Positions 46,195 through 55,738 of a stretch of DNA of 64,000 nt are shown here, piece after piece. The notes under the pieces were generated by a model. It was not told the origin of the DNA and ran no database searches. It saw only the letters and a list, made by a program, of their open reading frames with translations. The stretch covers positions 1 to 64,000 of the forward strand of contig NZ_JBJYIN010000021.1 of NCBI RefSeq assembly GCF_046237015.1, read 5' to 3'. Source of the stretch: JBJYIN01 sp046237015. Lineage in GTDB: Bacteria; Pseudomonadota; Gammaproteobacteria; Enterobacterales; Enterobacteriaceae. The translations under genes were made by a program, and so were the position numbers. Positions within the stretch are counted from its first letter, which is position 1. Every line of letters starts with the position of its first letter.

Positions 46195-46223
46195 TTGCGA
46201 GCACTACTCGATTAGTACATAAT
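46195..46223 (+). promoter_or_regulatory. promoter upstream of tRNA-Gly copy 3
   Basis: TTGCGA (46195-46200) and CATAAT (46218-46223) are separated by 17 bases and followed by GCTGACCG. The arrangement and sequence copy those upstream of tRNA-Gly copy 2, with about 140 bases to the tRNA. Confidence 0.6.
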
Positions 46224-46361
46224 GCTGACCGTTGAATCGGTTAAGCATGAAATAGTTATATAATTCATGATGTTATAATTAATTCAACAAGATAGTGCAC
46301 CTGATTGTTGTTGCCATTTATCCTTTTCCGAAGGTAAAAGGCAATCAGTTCAGCTAGATAT

Positions 46362-46437
<76 letters not shown>

Positions 46438-46726
46438 ATATTTTTTCATCTAGTACCTTTCTCTATTTTTTGCTTTTTCTCATCGTTCGATATAAAAAAT
46501 AATATTTTTTTGAACAGAGTTATCCACAGTCCGCTTTGGCATCATCTTTGTGGCGTTGTGCGATGTCGATAAAATGATATTATTTATCTAATTGATATAT
46601 ATAAATAATATTTACTTGTAAAACGTTGCGCCGATCACTTGTACTTTTTGTGACAGTTGATTGGCAAAGACTTTTTATATTTATGCACAGGCTGGGATAA
46701 AGACGGGTAACATTGGCATTGACGGC
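46438..46726. other. datA-like DnaA-titration region
   Basis: No gene is present in this AT-rich gap. TTATCCACA (46520-46528) is a perfect DnaA R-box and TTATGCACA (46681-46689) fits TTATNCACA, both in the same orientation. Between them 46585-46597 (minus strand TATCAATTAGATA) is one base from the IHF consensus WATCAA-N4-TTR. E. coli datA, which binds DnaA and IHF to promote ATP-DnaA hydrolysis, lies, as I recall, in this same tRNA-Gly/queG neighbourhood. The assignment is inference from motifs and position. Confidence 0.5.
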
Positions 46727-47866
46727 TTATGCATCGCGCGGTAAGCCTTTCTCTATCGCTCGAATCAGCCTTTTTTTCTGTGGAGATTGAACCTCAATTT
46801 CCTGTTCTGTGCGGCGCATCAACTGCTGCTTTATAGCCCAATGAATATGTTCATCCAATAGATCGCTTTCGCCCAGACGGCTCTGTAATGCCAATACGAT
46901 ATGGTCCTGATAAGGGGCGTTACCAAGTGCGACAGCAATATTGCGCAGCCAGCGAATATGACCGATACGTCGAATCGCCGATCCTTCCGTTATCCGCAGA
47001 AATTTTTCTTCATTCCAGGCAAATAACACAATGAGCTCGGATGCATGTAGGGAGGCTCGTGGGCTAAAGTCTGCTTCATCAGTCAGTTGTGAAAAGCGAT
47101 TCCAGGGGCAAATTAACTGGCAATCGTCGCATCCATAGATTCGATTTCCCATTAATGGACGAAACTCTTCTGGAATGGGGCCTTCAAGTTCGATTGTCAG
47201 GTAAGAAATACAGCGTCGTGCGTCCACGGTATAAGGGGCGACAATTGCGCCGGTTGGACAAGTCGTCATACAGGCAACACAGCGTCCGCATTGTTCATCC
47301 TGTGGTTGATCAACGGGTAGGGGGAGATCAATCAGCAATTCGCCGAGAAAGAACCAGGAACCGGATTCTCTATTGAGTATTAGTGAGTGTTTACCAACCC
47401 AGCCAATCCCCGCTTTAGCGGCCAGTGGGCGTTCCATTATCGGTGCGGAATCAACAAACGGGCGAAAGTTCAGTTCTCCACAGTAAGCCTGAATTTGATC
47501 GCCAAGCTTTTTTAGACGCTGGCGCAGTAATTTGTGGTAATCACGACCCAGTGCATAGCGACTGACATAGCCTAATAACGGATTGTTTAATGTGCGGGCA
47601 AATGCCGCGTTGGCTGGAAGATAATTCATTCGAACACTAATGACTCGTAGCGTTCCCGGTAATAGTTCATGAGGGCGAGCACGTAGCATACCGTGACGGG
47701 CCATCCATTCCATTTCTCCGTGATATTGTTTGTCCAACCAAGCCTGTAACTTGGGTTCTTCATGAGACAAATCGGTATCACAAATACCGACCTGCTGGAA
47801 TCCCAGTGTCTGGCCCCATTGTTTGATGAGTTGCGCTAATTCGCTGAGATCGTAGGGGTATGACAT
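46727..47866 (-). CDS. queG: epoxyqueuosine reductase
   Basis: Last step of queuosine synthesis: reduces epoxyqueuosine in tRNA to queuosine, using cobalamin and two [4Fe-4S] clusters. The 379-residue protein has the cluster motifs CGRCVACMTTCPTGAI and CDDCQLICPWN, plus the family blocks RVISVRMNYLP and AGIGWVGKHSLILN. Formerly yjeS. The ribosome-binding site before the ATG is weak. Confidence 0.96.
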   Translation of the reverse strand: MSYPYDLSELAQLIKQWGQTLGFQQVGICDTDLSHEEPKLQAWLDKQYHGEMEWMARHGMLRARPHELLPGTLRVISVRMNYLPANAAFARTLNNPLLGYVSRYALGRDYHKLLRQRLKKLGDQIQAYCGELNFRPFVDSAPIMERPLAAKAGIGWVGKHSLILNRESGSWFFLGELLIDLPLPVDQPQDEQCGRCVACMTTCPTGAIVAPYTVDARRCISYLTIELEGPIPEEFRPLMGNRIYGCDDCQLICPWNRFSQLTDEADFSPRASLHASELIVLFAWNEEKFLRITEGSAIRRIGHIRWLRNIAVALGNAPYQDHIVLALQSRLGESDLLDEHIHWAIKQQLMRRTEQEIEVQSPQKKRLIRAIEKGLPRDA

Positions 47867-48033
47867 GAGGAACCGTAAAAGTGCACCGTATCACCTGATT
47901 TTATCACAATGCCAGGATATCTCTGAGGGGAGTGGTTCATCGTGAACGCAAAAACCTTAAGATTATGATGCTTAATACCGATAACAGAGACGTATCCACG
48001 CTATATCCGATAATAAAACTCTGGGAATATAAT

Positions 48034-48915
48034 ATGGAAATGGTACCGCTTTCTTCTTATCGTGTTGTAAATAAAGATATTGATATTAGTATCGACATTA
48101 ATCAACGACAAGCGGCAAAAATGGTGGAGGTTGCACCCTCTTCGGAAACGACCTATGAGCCAGTGCAAATTAGTCAGGAAGGGCGCAAACAGTTACAAGA
48201 CGATATTATATCGCAACCTGCTCGCCGTTTTTTTTCTGCTGATATCGACAATACATTGTCACGGGCGCTAGCCGAACAACCTGAACAGGTATCGCAGGCG
48301 GTTTATCGCATTATTGATGAAAACTTCATGAATAGCTCAGCGCTAAGTGGGGAACAGCGTCAAGCGTCTTTAGCTCTGGGGCTGTCTCAAGCCGCCTATC
48401 TGGCCGAACACTATATCGATGATGATCAAAAACAGCCTTTTCTGGATACGATGAAGCAAATCGCCGCGATTTCGCAGACGCGTACAACAGATGAAAAGGG
48501 CAATATATCTTATTACGAGCCCCCTTCGCGTATACCCGGAACATCCGAATATAAAGTGGACTGGGATGCGGTGATGAAAGAGAAAGAACCTGAACGATAC
48601 GAAAAGTATCGAGAAACGATGGAATCCGGCGATGTTGTTAAAGGGCTGGAGGAGTTTATTGGTTTTGTTCGTTTCGCTGCTATTCAACATGCAGAATGGG
48701 GGCGCGAATATCAAAGTAATGTTGAAAAACAGTTTAATGAGCTAAAGAGCACTGAGATTGATAATCCCTTTGCTGAGATAGATTTGTCCACTGAGTCAGC
48801 CTTTCTATCAAATGCGCTTGATGTATTAAAAAACGCTTTTAATGAACAAACGTTGCAATACTCGGTAAAACGCATCGAACAGTTTTTTAGTTCTCTGCCT
48901 GAGATATCTCGTTAG
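48034..48915 (+). CDS. hypothetical protein, unrecognised
   Basis: I do not recognise this protein. From the ATG at 48034 it has 293 residues, is acidic and mostly helical, and has no signal peptide or membrane segment. Visible stretches are PVQISQEGRKQLQDDI, RRFFSADIDNTLSRAL, a Tyr/Pro-rich middle (ISYYEPPSRIPGTSEYKVDW) and EFIGFVRFAAIQHAEWGREYQ. The start is uncertain: the frame stays open to a GTG at 47932, but only 48034 has a plausible ribosome-binding site (TGGGAA). It sits alone between queG and nnr, which are direct divergent neighbours in E. coli. No function is offered. Confidence 0.7.
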   Translation: MEMVPLSSYRVVNKDIDISIDINQRQAAKMVEVAPSSETTYEPVQISQEGRKQLQDDIISQPARRFFSADIDNTLSRALAEQPEQVSQAVYRIIDENFMNSSALSGEQRQASLALGLSQAAYLAEHYIDDDQKQPFLDTMKQIAAISQTRTTDEKGNISYYEPPSRIPGTSEYKVDWDAVMKEKEPERYEKYRETMESGDVVKGLEEFIGFVRFAAIQHAEWGREYQSNVEKQFNELKSTEIDNPFAEIDLSTESAFLSNALDVLKNAFNEQTLQYSVKRIEQFFSSLPEISR

Positions 48916-48982
48916 TCAGTACCCATTGTCTGTTCCCTCTGGCGAAGCGGGGCAGACCTTGCTAATTTGAAATGCATGTTCT

Positions 48983-50560
48983 ATGTCATTGATCGAGATC
49001 GACATGCATAACGCCAGCGAGTCTGATTACCCAGATACGACATCTACCATGTTACCCGACTCGGTGTTCTACGCCGAGTGGGTTCGTCGTGAAGAGGCCA
49101 ATGGTGCCAGGGCATCAGGGCTTTCACTGTGGGTGCTCATGCAGCGAGCGGGGGAAGCCGCATTTCAGGTGGCCCGTCAATGTTATCCTTTGGCCAGACG
49201 TTGGCGGGTGCTGGCAGGACACGGCAATAACGGTGGTGATGGGTATGTGATCGCCAGTTTGGCGCGGGCGTCAGGGATTACGGTGGATGTTGTTGCCTGC
49301 ACCAGTGAGAAATCACTACCGGAATGTGCCGGTCTTGCCCGACAGTGCTGGTTGGATCAAGGCGGTAGTATTCAAAATGTTGATGAGTCTGAGGCTGATA
49401 CCTTGTGGCCGGAAGGGATCGATCTCATTGTGGATGGTCTGCTCGGGACCGGCCTTTCCGCAGCGCCGCGTGCACCTTATGTTACGTTAATTACTCAGGC
49501 AAATGCCTATCCTGCCCCCATTATTTCACTGGATATTCCCTCTGGTCTGCATGCTGAAACCGGTGCCTGTGCAGGTGTCGCGATTTGTGCTGCGCAGACG
49601 GTGACGTTTATCGCGTTGAAGCCTGGGCTACTGACTGGCCGAGCCCGTGAGCAGATTGGGAAATTATATTATCGCTCGTTAGGGTTGCAGGCATGGTTAG
49701 ATGACCAAATAGCGCCGATACGTCGGCTGACCGCGAGGCAGCTTTCGGAATGGCTAACGCCTCGCCCTGCCGGTCAACATAAAGGTGATAATGGTAGATT
49801 GCTGGTGGTCGGGGGCAACGTCGGCTTGGGTGGTGCGGTGTTGATGGCCGGAGAGGCGGCACTGCGGACGGGTGCTGGTTTAGTGCGAGTACTCACTCAC
49901 AAACAGTATCAAGCGGCGTTTCTGGTGGCTCGGCCTGAGTTGATGGTGCAAGAACTGACAACCGATACGCTGCGGCAAGGTCTGGAATGGGCTGATGTCG
50001 TGGTGATCGGGCCGGGTCTGGGACAGGATGAATGGGGGAAAAATGCACTGCGTCTGGCAGAAAATTGTAACAAACCCATGTTATGGGATGCCGATGCGCT
50101 TAACATGCTGGCAATCGACCCTCATAAACGGCAAAATCGCGTGTTGACGCCGCATCCCGGAGAAGCGGCCCGTTTATTGAATTGCTGTGTGTCTGATGTT
50201 GAAAGTAATCGCTTACTTGCAGTGCAGCAGTTGACGCGACGTTATGGTGGTGTGGTGGTGTTAAAAGGCGCAGGAACGGTGATCGCCGATGAGCAAGGGC
50301 GGCTTGCCATTGCTGATGTCGGTAATCCGGGGATGGCGACTGGCGGTATGGGCGATGTGTTGGCTGGCATCATTGGTGGTTTGCTGGCGCAAAAGTTATC
50401 GCTATATGATGCGGCATGTGCGGGCTGCGTCGTACATGGCGCTGCTGCTGACTATCTGGCTGAACGATATGGAACACGAGGCATGTTGGCCACGGGCCTG
50501 ATGCCGGTATTGTCCCAATATGTAAATCCTGAGCGGATACCATTAGAAAAGACAGAATGA
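48983..50560 (+). CDS. nnr: bifunctional NAD(P)H-hydrate epimerase / ADP-dependent dehydratase
   Basis: Repairs damaged nicotinamide cofactors: the N-terminal YjeF domain (about 30-235) epimerises NAD(P)HX and the C-terminal ribokinase-like domain (about 245-510) dehydrates it. Seen are GHGNNGGDGYVIASLA, DGLLGTGL and DIPSGLHAETG in the first, and HKGDNGRLLVVGG, GPGLGQDEWG, TPHPGEAARLL and the catalytic GNPGMATGGMGDVLAG in the second. 525 residues. It begins the long nnr-hflC gene cluster; tsaE overlaps its end by four bases. Confidence 0.95.
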   Translation: MSLIEIDMHNASESDYPDTTSTMLPDSVFYAEWVRREEANGARASGLSLWVLMQRAGEAAFQVARQCYPLARRWRVLAGHGNNGGDGYVIASLARASGITVDVVACTSEKSLPECAGLARQCWLDQGGSIQNVDESEADTLWPEGIDLIVDGLLGTGLSAAPRAPYVTLITQANAYPAPIISLDIPSGLHAETGACAGVAICAAQTVTFIALKPGLLTGRAREQIGKLYYRSLGLQAWLDDQIAPIRRLTARQLSEWLTPRPAGQHKGDNGRLLVVGGNVGLGGAVLMAGEAALRTGAGLVRVLTHKQYQAAFLVARPELMVQELTTDTLRQGLEWADVVVIGPGLGQDEWGKNALRLAENCNKPMLWDADALNMLAIDPHKRQNRVLTPHPGEAARLLNCCVSDVESNRLLAVQQLTRRYGGVVVLKGAGTVIADEQGRLAIADVGNPGMATGGMGDVLAGIIGGLLAQKLSLYDAACAGCVVHGAAADYLAERYGTRGMLATGLMPVLSQYVNPERIPLEKTE

Positions 50561-51042
50561 AAAAAATTGTACTACCCCTGCCGGATGAGGCAGCAACGAT
50601 TGCATTAGGGGCCACCTTGGCTAAGGCGACCTGCGACAGTGCCATTGTTATCCATCTGTATGGCGATCTTGGTGCGGGAAAAACCACATTCAGTCGTGGA
50701 TTTTTACAAGCTTTGGGTCATAAAGGAAACGTAAAAAGTCCGACATATACGCTTGTCGAGCCTTACGAGCTCACACCGCTGTCCGTTTATCATTTTGATC
50801 TCTATCGTCTTTCCGATCCGGAAGAGCTTGAGTTTATGGGGATTCGTGATTATCTGGAACAGGATGCTATTTGCCTGATTGAGTGGCCTCAGCAAGGCGC
50901 TGGCGTTTTACCCGATGCCGACATTGAACTGCATTTACATTATTGGGAACTGGGGCGGCAGGCTAATTTTATCGCCTTATCGGCACGAGGAGAGACCATT
51001 TTGCAGCGTCTGGCCGAACAGTCAGGGATAACGGCATCATGA
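50557..51042 (+). CDS. tsaE: tRNA threonylcarbamoyladenosine synthesis ATPase TsaE
   Basis: ATPase partner of TsaB-TsaD in making t6A37 on ANN-decoding tRNAs. The 161-residue protein has Walker A GDLGAGKTTFSRG (about 33-45), SPTYTLVEPY and the block YRLSDPEELEFMGIRDYL. Start and stop overlap neighbours by ATGA on both sides (nnr upstream, amiB downstream), so translation is coupled. Confidence 0.96.
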   Translation: MKKIVLPLPDEAATIALGATLAKATCDSAIVIHLYGDLGAGKTTFSRGFLQALGHKGNVKSPTYTLVEPYELTPLSVYHFDLYRLSDPEELEFMGIRDYLEQDAICLIEWPQQGAGVLPDADIELHLHYWELGRQANFIALSARGETILQRLAEQSGITAS

Positions 51043-52712
51043 TGAGCCGAATGATGAGAATATTGATAGGCGTATGGCTGATGCTTGCCGGATCGGTTTG
51101 GGCCGCTAACCTGTCTGATATAAAAGTCGATAATGCGTCTGGTCAGGCGACGGTAAGCCTGAGCTTTAGTGGTCAACCTATCTACGCTTTTTTTCCACTC
51201 ACTAATCCTGCACGGGTGGTGATTGATATTCGCCAGACCGGACTCATTCAGGGACTGCCTCTGGATTTTAGCGGGCAGAATCTGATTAAACGCATTCGTA
51301 CCAGCAATGCGCAAGATGCACAAAGTTTGCGTCTGGTGTTGGATTTGACGCAATCAGCGAAAACCCGCGCAGTGACGCAAAAAACGGGATCAGGGTATAC
51401 CGTCGTGTTCACCGTAACGGGAGATAAGCCTAAAACGGTGGCAAGAAGCACTCCGGCTGATTCTGGTCAGTCACGTCCGGTGACGACTGAGCCTGCTAAA
51501 AATCCGTTTAACAACAAATCCACCGTTGTGGTGAACAGTAATACCTCAGCCAGATCGTCTGCCCGTGTAACGGGGGGTAATGAGCGAGTTGTGGTAGCCA
51601 TTGATGCCGGGCACGGCGGGCAGGACCCCGGCGCGATAGGACTGAATGGCTTACGCGAAAAGAATGTCACCATTGCGATTGCTCGTAAACTGCAAGGGCT
51701 TTTGAATAATGACCCTGCCTTTAGGCCTGTGCTCACGCGTGATGGCGATTATTTTGTCTCCGTGATGGGGCGTTCTGACGTTGCTCGTAAGCAGGGGGCC
51801 AATATTCTGGTTTCTATCCATGCAGATGCTGCACCGAACCGCAGTGCAACCGGAGCATCGGTGTGGGTTTTGTCGAATCGACGGGCAAACAGTGAAATGG
51901 CGGGCTGGCTGGAACAGCATGAAAAACAGTCTGAATTGTTGGGCGGTGCGGGTGATTTATTGGCCAATAGCGGTGCCGATCCTTATTTGAGTCAAGCGGT
52001 GTTGGATTTGCAGTTCGGGCATTCACAGCGTGTTGGCTATGACGTGGCGACCAAGGTGTTGCGTGAGTTGCAACGTGTTGGGGGCTTGCATAAACGTCGT
52101 CCTGAACATGCCAGTTTGGGGGTGTTGCGTTCTCCTGATATACCATCGCTATTGGTTGAAACCGGGTTTATCAGCAATGTGGAAGAAGAGCGTTTATTAG
52201 GAAGTGGTGCCTATCAGGATAAAATTGCCAATGCGATTTATCTGGGGTTGAGAAGCTACTTCCAGGCACACCCGTTGCAATCCGCCCCAAAGCAGGAAAG
52301 CCGCCCGGCTCAGACGGCGGCAAATAAAAACACTGGCGCGGCGATAGCGGTAGAAAAGGAAAGTGGAAATAACCGTAATGGCACAGTCCGGCACACCGTT
52401 GTTCGAGGTGAAACCCTATCTGCCATAGCGGCGCGCTATGGCGTGAGCATGGCGTCGATCCGCGAACGGAATAAATTAAATAAGGATATCGTTTGGGTTG
52501 GTCAGCGTTTGGTGGTCTCAACGACAGGTTCGAACGTGTCGACGGCGAGTACGAGAAAAGCCGTACCGGTAAAGCATAAAGTGGTACGTGGCGATAGCCT
52601 GAGTGCGATCGCTGCTCGCTATGGCGTCAGCATGAAAGAGATTCAACAAGCAAATGCAATGACATCAGGTAATGTACAGCTTGGGCAAACGTTGATTATT
52701 CCATCTGCATAA
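51039..52712 (+). CDS. amiB: N-acetylmuramoyl-L-alanine amidase AmiB
   Basis: Periplasmic amidase that splits septal peptidoglycan during division, activated by EnvC in E. coli. The 557-residue precursor has a signal peptide (to about residue 22, VWAA), an AMIN domain (about 23-125) and a zinc amidase_3 domain (about 180-410: AIDAGHGGQDPGAIG, VSIHADAA, ETGFISNVEEE). Two C-terminal LysM repeats follow (HTVVRGETLSAIAARYGVSM and HKVVRGDSLSAIAARYGVSM). E. coli AmiB is shorter and has a single LysM, so the second is a local difference. Confidence 0.95.
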   Translation: MMSRMMRILIGVWLMLAGSVWAANLSDIKVDNASGQATVSLSFSGQPIYAFFPLTNPARVVIDIRQTGLIQGLPLDFSGQNLIKRIRTSNAQDAQSLRLVLDLTQSAKTRAVTQKTGSGYTVVFTVTGDKPKTVARSTPADSGQSRPVTTEPAKNPFNNKSTVVVNSNTSARSSARVTGGNERVVVAIDAGHGGQDPGAIGLNGLREKNVTIAIARKLQGLLNNDPAFRPVLTRDGDYFVSVMGRSDVARKQGANILVSIHADAAPNRSATGASVWVLSNRRANSEMAGWLEQHEKQSELLGGAGDLLANSGADPYLSQAVLDLQFGHSQRVGYDVATKVLRELQRVGGLHKRRPEHASLGVLRSPDIPSLLVETGFISNVEEERLLGSGAYQDKIANAIYLGLRSYFQAHPLQSAPKQESRPAQTAANKNTGAAIAVEKESGNNRNGTVRHTVVRGETLSAIAARYGVSMASIRERNKLNKDIVWVGQRLVVSTTGSNVSTASTRKAVPVKHKVVRGDSLSAIAARYGVSMKEIQQANAMTSGNVQLGQTLIIPSA

Positions 52713-52762
52713 TCCCCTGTTTTACCCTAATTTCTTATTCAGATAGGCAAGAGGGAAACATC

Positions 52763-54691
52763 ATGCCGATTCAGGTTCTGCCACCGCAATTGGCTAATCA
52801 GATTGCCGCCGGGGAAGTGGTGGAGCGCCCCGCCTCAGTCGTCAAAGAACTGGTGGAAAATAGTCTGGATGCTGGCGCTAAGCGTATTGATATTGAGATA
52901 GAACGCGGTGGCGCCAAATTGATACGTATCCGCGACAACGGTGCCGGTATTGGTAAGGATGAATTGACGCTGGCGCTGGCTCGTCATGCAACCAGCAAAA
53001 TTGCCTCGCTTGATGATCTGGAAGCGATTGTCAGTATGGGATTTCGCGGGGAGGCATTGGCCAGTATCAGTTCTGTTTCTCGTTTAACGCTGACATCACG
53101 TACCGCAGAGCAGTCCGAGGCATGGCAGGCTTACGCTGAAGGGCGTGACATGGCGGTGACGGTCAAGCCTGCGGCACATCCGGTTGGCACGACGCTGGAA
53201 GTGTTGGATCTGTTTTATAACACCCCCGCTCGCCGTAAATTCATGCGTACAGAGAAAACGGAGTTCACCCATATTGATGAGGTGGTACGCCGTATCGCAT
53301 TGGCCCATTTCGATATTGCGATTACCTTGCATCATAACGGTAAGCTCATTCGACAATACCGGCCCGCCAGCGATCCTTCTCAGCATGAGCGTCGTTTGGG
53401 GAGTATTTGCGGTAGCGCATTTTTACAGCATGCTTTAACGGTGTCATGGCAGCACGATGACTTGACGATCCATGGCTGGGTCGCGGATCCGGCTGGAGCC
53501 AAGCAATTACCTGAAATGCAATATTGTTACGTTAACCGACGTATGATGCGGGATCGGTTAATCAACCATGCTATTCGGCAAGCCTATCAGGATCAGCTTA
53601 ACGACGATCAACAGCCCGCTTATGTCTTATATCTGGAAATCGATCCTCATCAAGTGGATGTCAATGTTCATCCGGCTAAACATGAAGTGCGGTTCCATCA
53701 GGCGCGACTGGTGCATGATTTCATTTACCAGGCGGTGATGACGGTGTTGCAGCAGGCATCTGCACCGATGCTTGCTATCTCTGAGCCAGGAACCGAACAA
53801 CCCATGCAGTGGCAACAGGAAAACCGCACGGCGGCGGGAGAAAACCTCTTTGCTCAGACAACGTCTTCATCGGCGGGAAAAAAACCTGGTCATGAGAATA
53901 AGAATAAGGTTCGAGAATCTGACGTTCCTGCTTATCCGGCCGGTTCTCCGTATCAGAAAAAACAAGGTGAGCTTTATAAGAAACTGCTGCAAGTCGATGA
54001 TTCGAACGATGCCTCATCTCGATCGCTTGCGCCAGCTCCTCTTATTGATTCTCAATCCGCCGATGTTGTCGAGTCGGCACGACACGGAATAGCAGAAACA
54101 ACGGTCGTTTCTCATGAATCACCGCTTGAAAGTCATGCCGCTGGTTTTGGGCGAGTCTTAACGGTGTATCCTCCTTGTTATGCTTTATTGGAATACCATA
54201 AGGGATTGGCTTTGCTTTCTTTGCCCGTGGCGGCGCATTACCTGAAACTGATACAACTGACGCCACCTGAGGAGGGGCTGCGGCCACAACCGCTTCTTAT
54301 TCCACAGCGCCTGACGTTGGGCAAATCTGAGTTGGCTATTCTGGCTGCGCATCAGCCGTTGCTAAAAATGTTTGGCATTGATGTTTTGGTTGAAGCGCAA
54401 CGTGCGACGCTCAGAGCGGTACCTTTACCATTACGCCAACAAAATTTACAAAACTTGATCTCAGAACTGTTAGGCTATCTGGCCGATAATCAAACGGTTG
54501 AGCAAAGTGCGTTATCTGAGTGGCTGGTAACCTGGCTGGCAAGTGAACAGGTGGTCTGGGGACACTCTCAGGCAATACAACTTTTGACCGATGTTGAGCG
54601 ACTTTGTCCCCAGTTGGTAAAGGCTCCACCGGCTAAACTTTTACAGATGGTGGACATGAATACCGCTATCAAGGCGTTGCAGCATGAGTAA
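52763..54691 (+). CDS. mutL: DNA mismatch repair protein MutL
   Basis: Links MutS mismatch recognition to MutH incision. The 642-residue protein has the GHKL ATPase motifs IAAGEVVERPASVVKELVENSLDAGA, IRDNGAGI and SMGFRGEALASISSV, then the DNA-binding part with DVNVHPAKHEVRFHQ. A variable Ser/Pro-rich linker (about 335-440) and a C-terminal dimerisation domain follow. The endonuclease motif of non-MutH bacteria is not seen, as expected in Enterobacterales. Confidence 0.97.
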   Translation: MPIQVLPPQLANQIAAGEVVERPASVVKELVENSLDAGAKRIDIEIERGGAKLIRIRDNGAGIGKDELTLALARHATSKIASLDDLEAIVSMGFRGEALASISSVSRLTLTSRTAEQSEAWQAYAEGRDMAVTVKPAAHPVGTTLEVLDLFYNTPARRKFMRTEKTEFTHIDEVVRRIALAHFDIAITLHHNGKLIRQYRPASDPSQHERRLGSICGSAFLQHALTVSWQHDDLTIHGWVADPAGAKQLPEMQYCYVNRRMMRDRLINHAIRQAYQDQLNDDQQPAYVLYLEIDPHQVDVNVHPAKHEVRFHQARLVHDFIYQAVMTVLQQASAPMLAISEPGTEQPMQWQQENRTAAGENLFAQTTSSSAGKKPGHENKNKVRESDVPAYPAGSPYQKKQGELYKKLLQVDDSNDASSRSLAPAPLIDSQSADVVESARHGIAETTVVSHESPLESHAAGFGRVLTVYPPCYALLEYHKGLALLSLPVAAHYLKLIQLTPPEEGLRPQPLLIPQRLTLGKSELAILAAHQPLLKMFGIDVLVEAQRATLRAVPLPLRQQNLQNLISELLGYLADNQTVEQSALSEWLVTWLASEQVVWGHSQAIQLLTDVERLCPQLVKAPPAKLLQMVDMNTAIKALQHE

Positions 54692-55625
54692 GGTTGGAAC
54701 GATGCCACTTCCCCCCGCTATTTTTATTATGGGGCCGACGGCATCGGGTAAGACGGCGCTGGCGATGACATTACGCCAATATTTGCCCGTAGAGTTGATT
54801 AGTGTCGATTCCGCCCTCATCTACAAAGGAATGGATATCGGCACCGCGAAACCGAGCACGGAAGAGTTGGCGCAAGCGCCACATCGCTTAATCGATATAC
54901 TCGATCCTTCCGAGGCGTATTCGGCGGCGGATTTCCGGCGAGACGCATTACGGGAAATGGCGCGTATCAGTACGTCCGGGCGTATTCCCCTGTTAGTCGG
55001 TGGGACGATGCTTTACTTTAAAGCCTTACTTGAGGGGCTTTCGCCTTTACCGTCTGCCGATGCTGCCGTGCGGCAACGTATTGAAGCGCAGGCGGAAGAA
55101 ATGGGCTGGGAAGCTATGCACCGACAGTTATGTGAGATAGATCCTGTCGCTGCGGCTCGGATTCATCCAAATGATCCACAGAGACTCTCGCGGGCACTGG
55201 AAGTTTTTTTCGTTTCAGGTAACACTTTAACTGAACTGACAAAAATGTCTGGTGAAGCGTTACCGTATAAAGTTCATCAGTTTGCTATCGCTCCGGCGAC
55301 ACGCGAGTTGTTGCACCAGCGGATTGAACAGCGTTTTCATCAGATGTTGGCAGCGGGTTTTGAGAAGGAGGCTCGGGCGCTTTTTGCCCGCAACGATTTG
55401 CATACGGCGTTGCCTTCTATTCGTTGTGTTGGTTATCGCCAAATGTGGTCATATTTATCCGGTGAAATTGATTACGATGAAATGGTTTACCGGGGGGTAT
55501 GTGCGACAAGGCAACTTGCCAAGCGACAAATGACCTGGTTGCGTGGTTGGGATGACGTTTGCTGGTTAGACAGTGAAAAACCACAAGAAGCACTGGATAA
55601 GGTCATTCAGGTTGTTAGTGCATAG
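54684..55625 (+). CDS. miaA: tRNA dimethylallyltransferase
   Basis: Adds dimethylallyl to A37 of tRNAs reading UNN codons. The 313-residue protein has the P-loop GPTASGKTAL, SVDSALIYKGMDIGTAKP, HRLIDILDPSEAYSAADF and the tRNA-contacting VGYRQMWSYL and TRQLAKRQMTWLR. It overlaps mutL by eight bases, as in E. coli. Confidence 0.97.
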   Translation: MSKVGTMPLPPAIFIMGPTASGKTALAMTLRQYLPVELISVDSALIYKGMDIGTAKPSTEELAQAPHRLIDILDPSEAYSAADFRRDALREMARISTSGRIPLLVGGTMLYFKALLEGLSPLPSADAAVRQRIEAQAEEMGWEAMHRQLCEIDPVAAARIHPNDPQRLSRALEVFFVSGNTLTELTKMSGEALPYKVHQFAIAPATRELLHQRIEQRFHQMLAAGFEKEARALFARNDLHTALPSIRCVGYRQMWSYLSGEIDYDEMVYRGVCATRQLAKRQMTWLRGWDDVCWLDSEKPQEALDKVIQVVSA

Positions 55626-55738
55626 GTTGAGTGATTGTGTACAATTGGTAAGTCTCAGCGCACAAATTTTTTGACATCGTTATTTTAGAGCCATAGGGTT
55701 CTTTGTTACAAACAACATACAAATAAGGAAAATATAGA

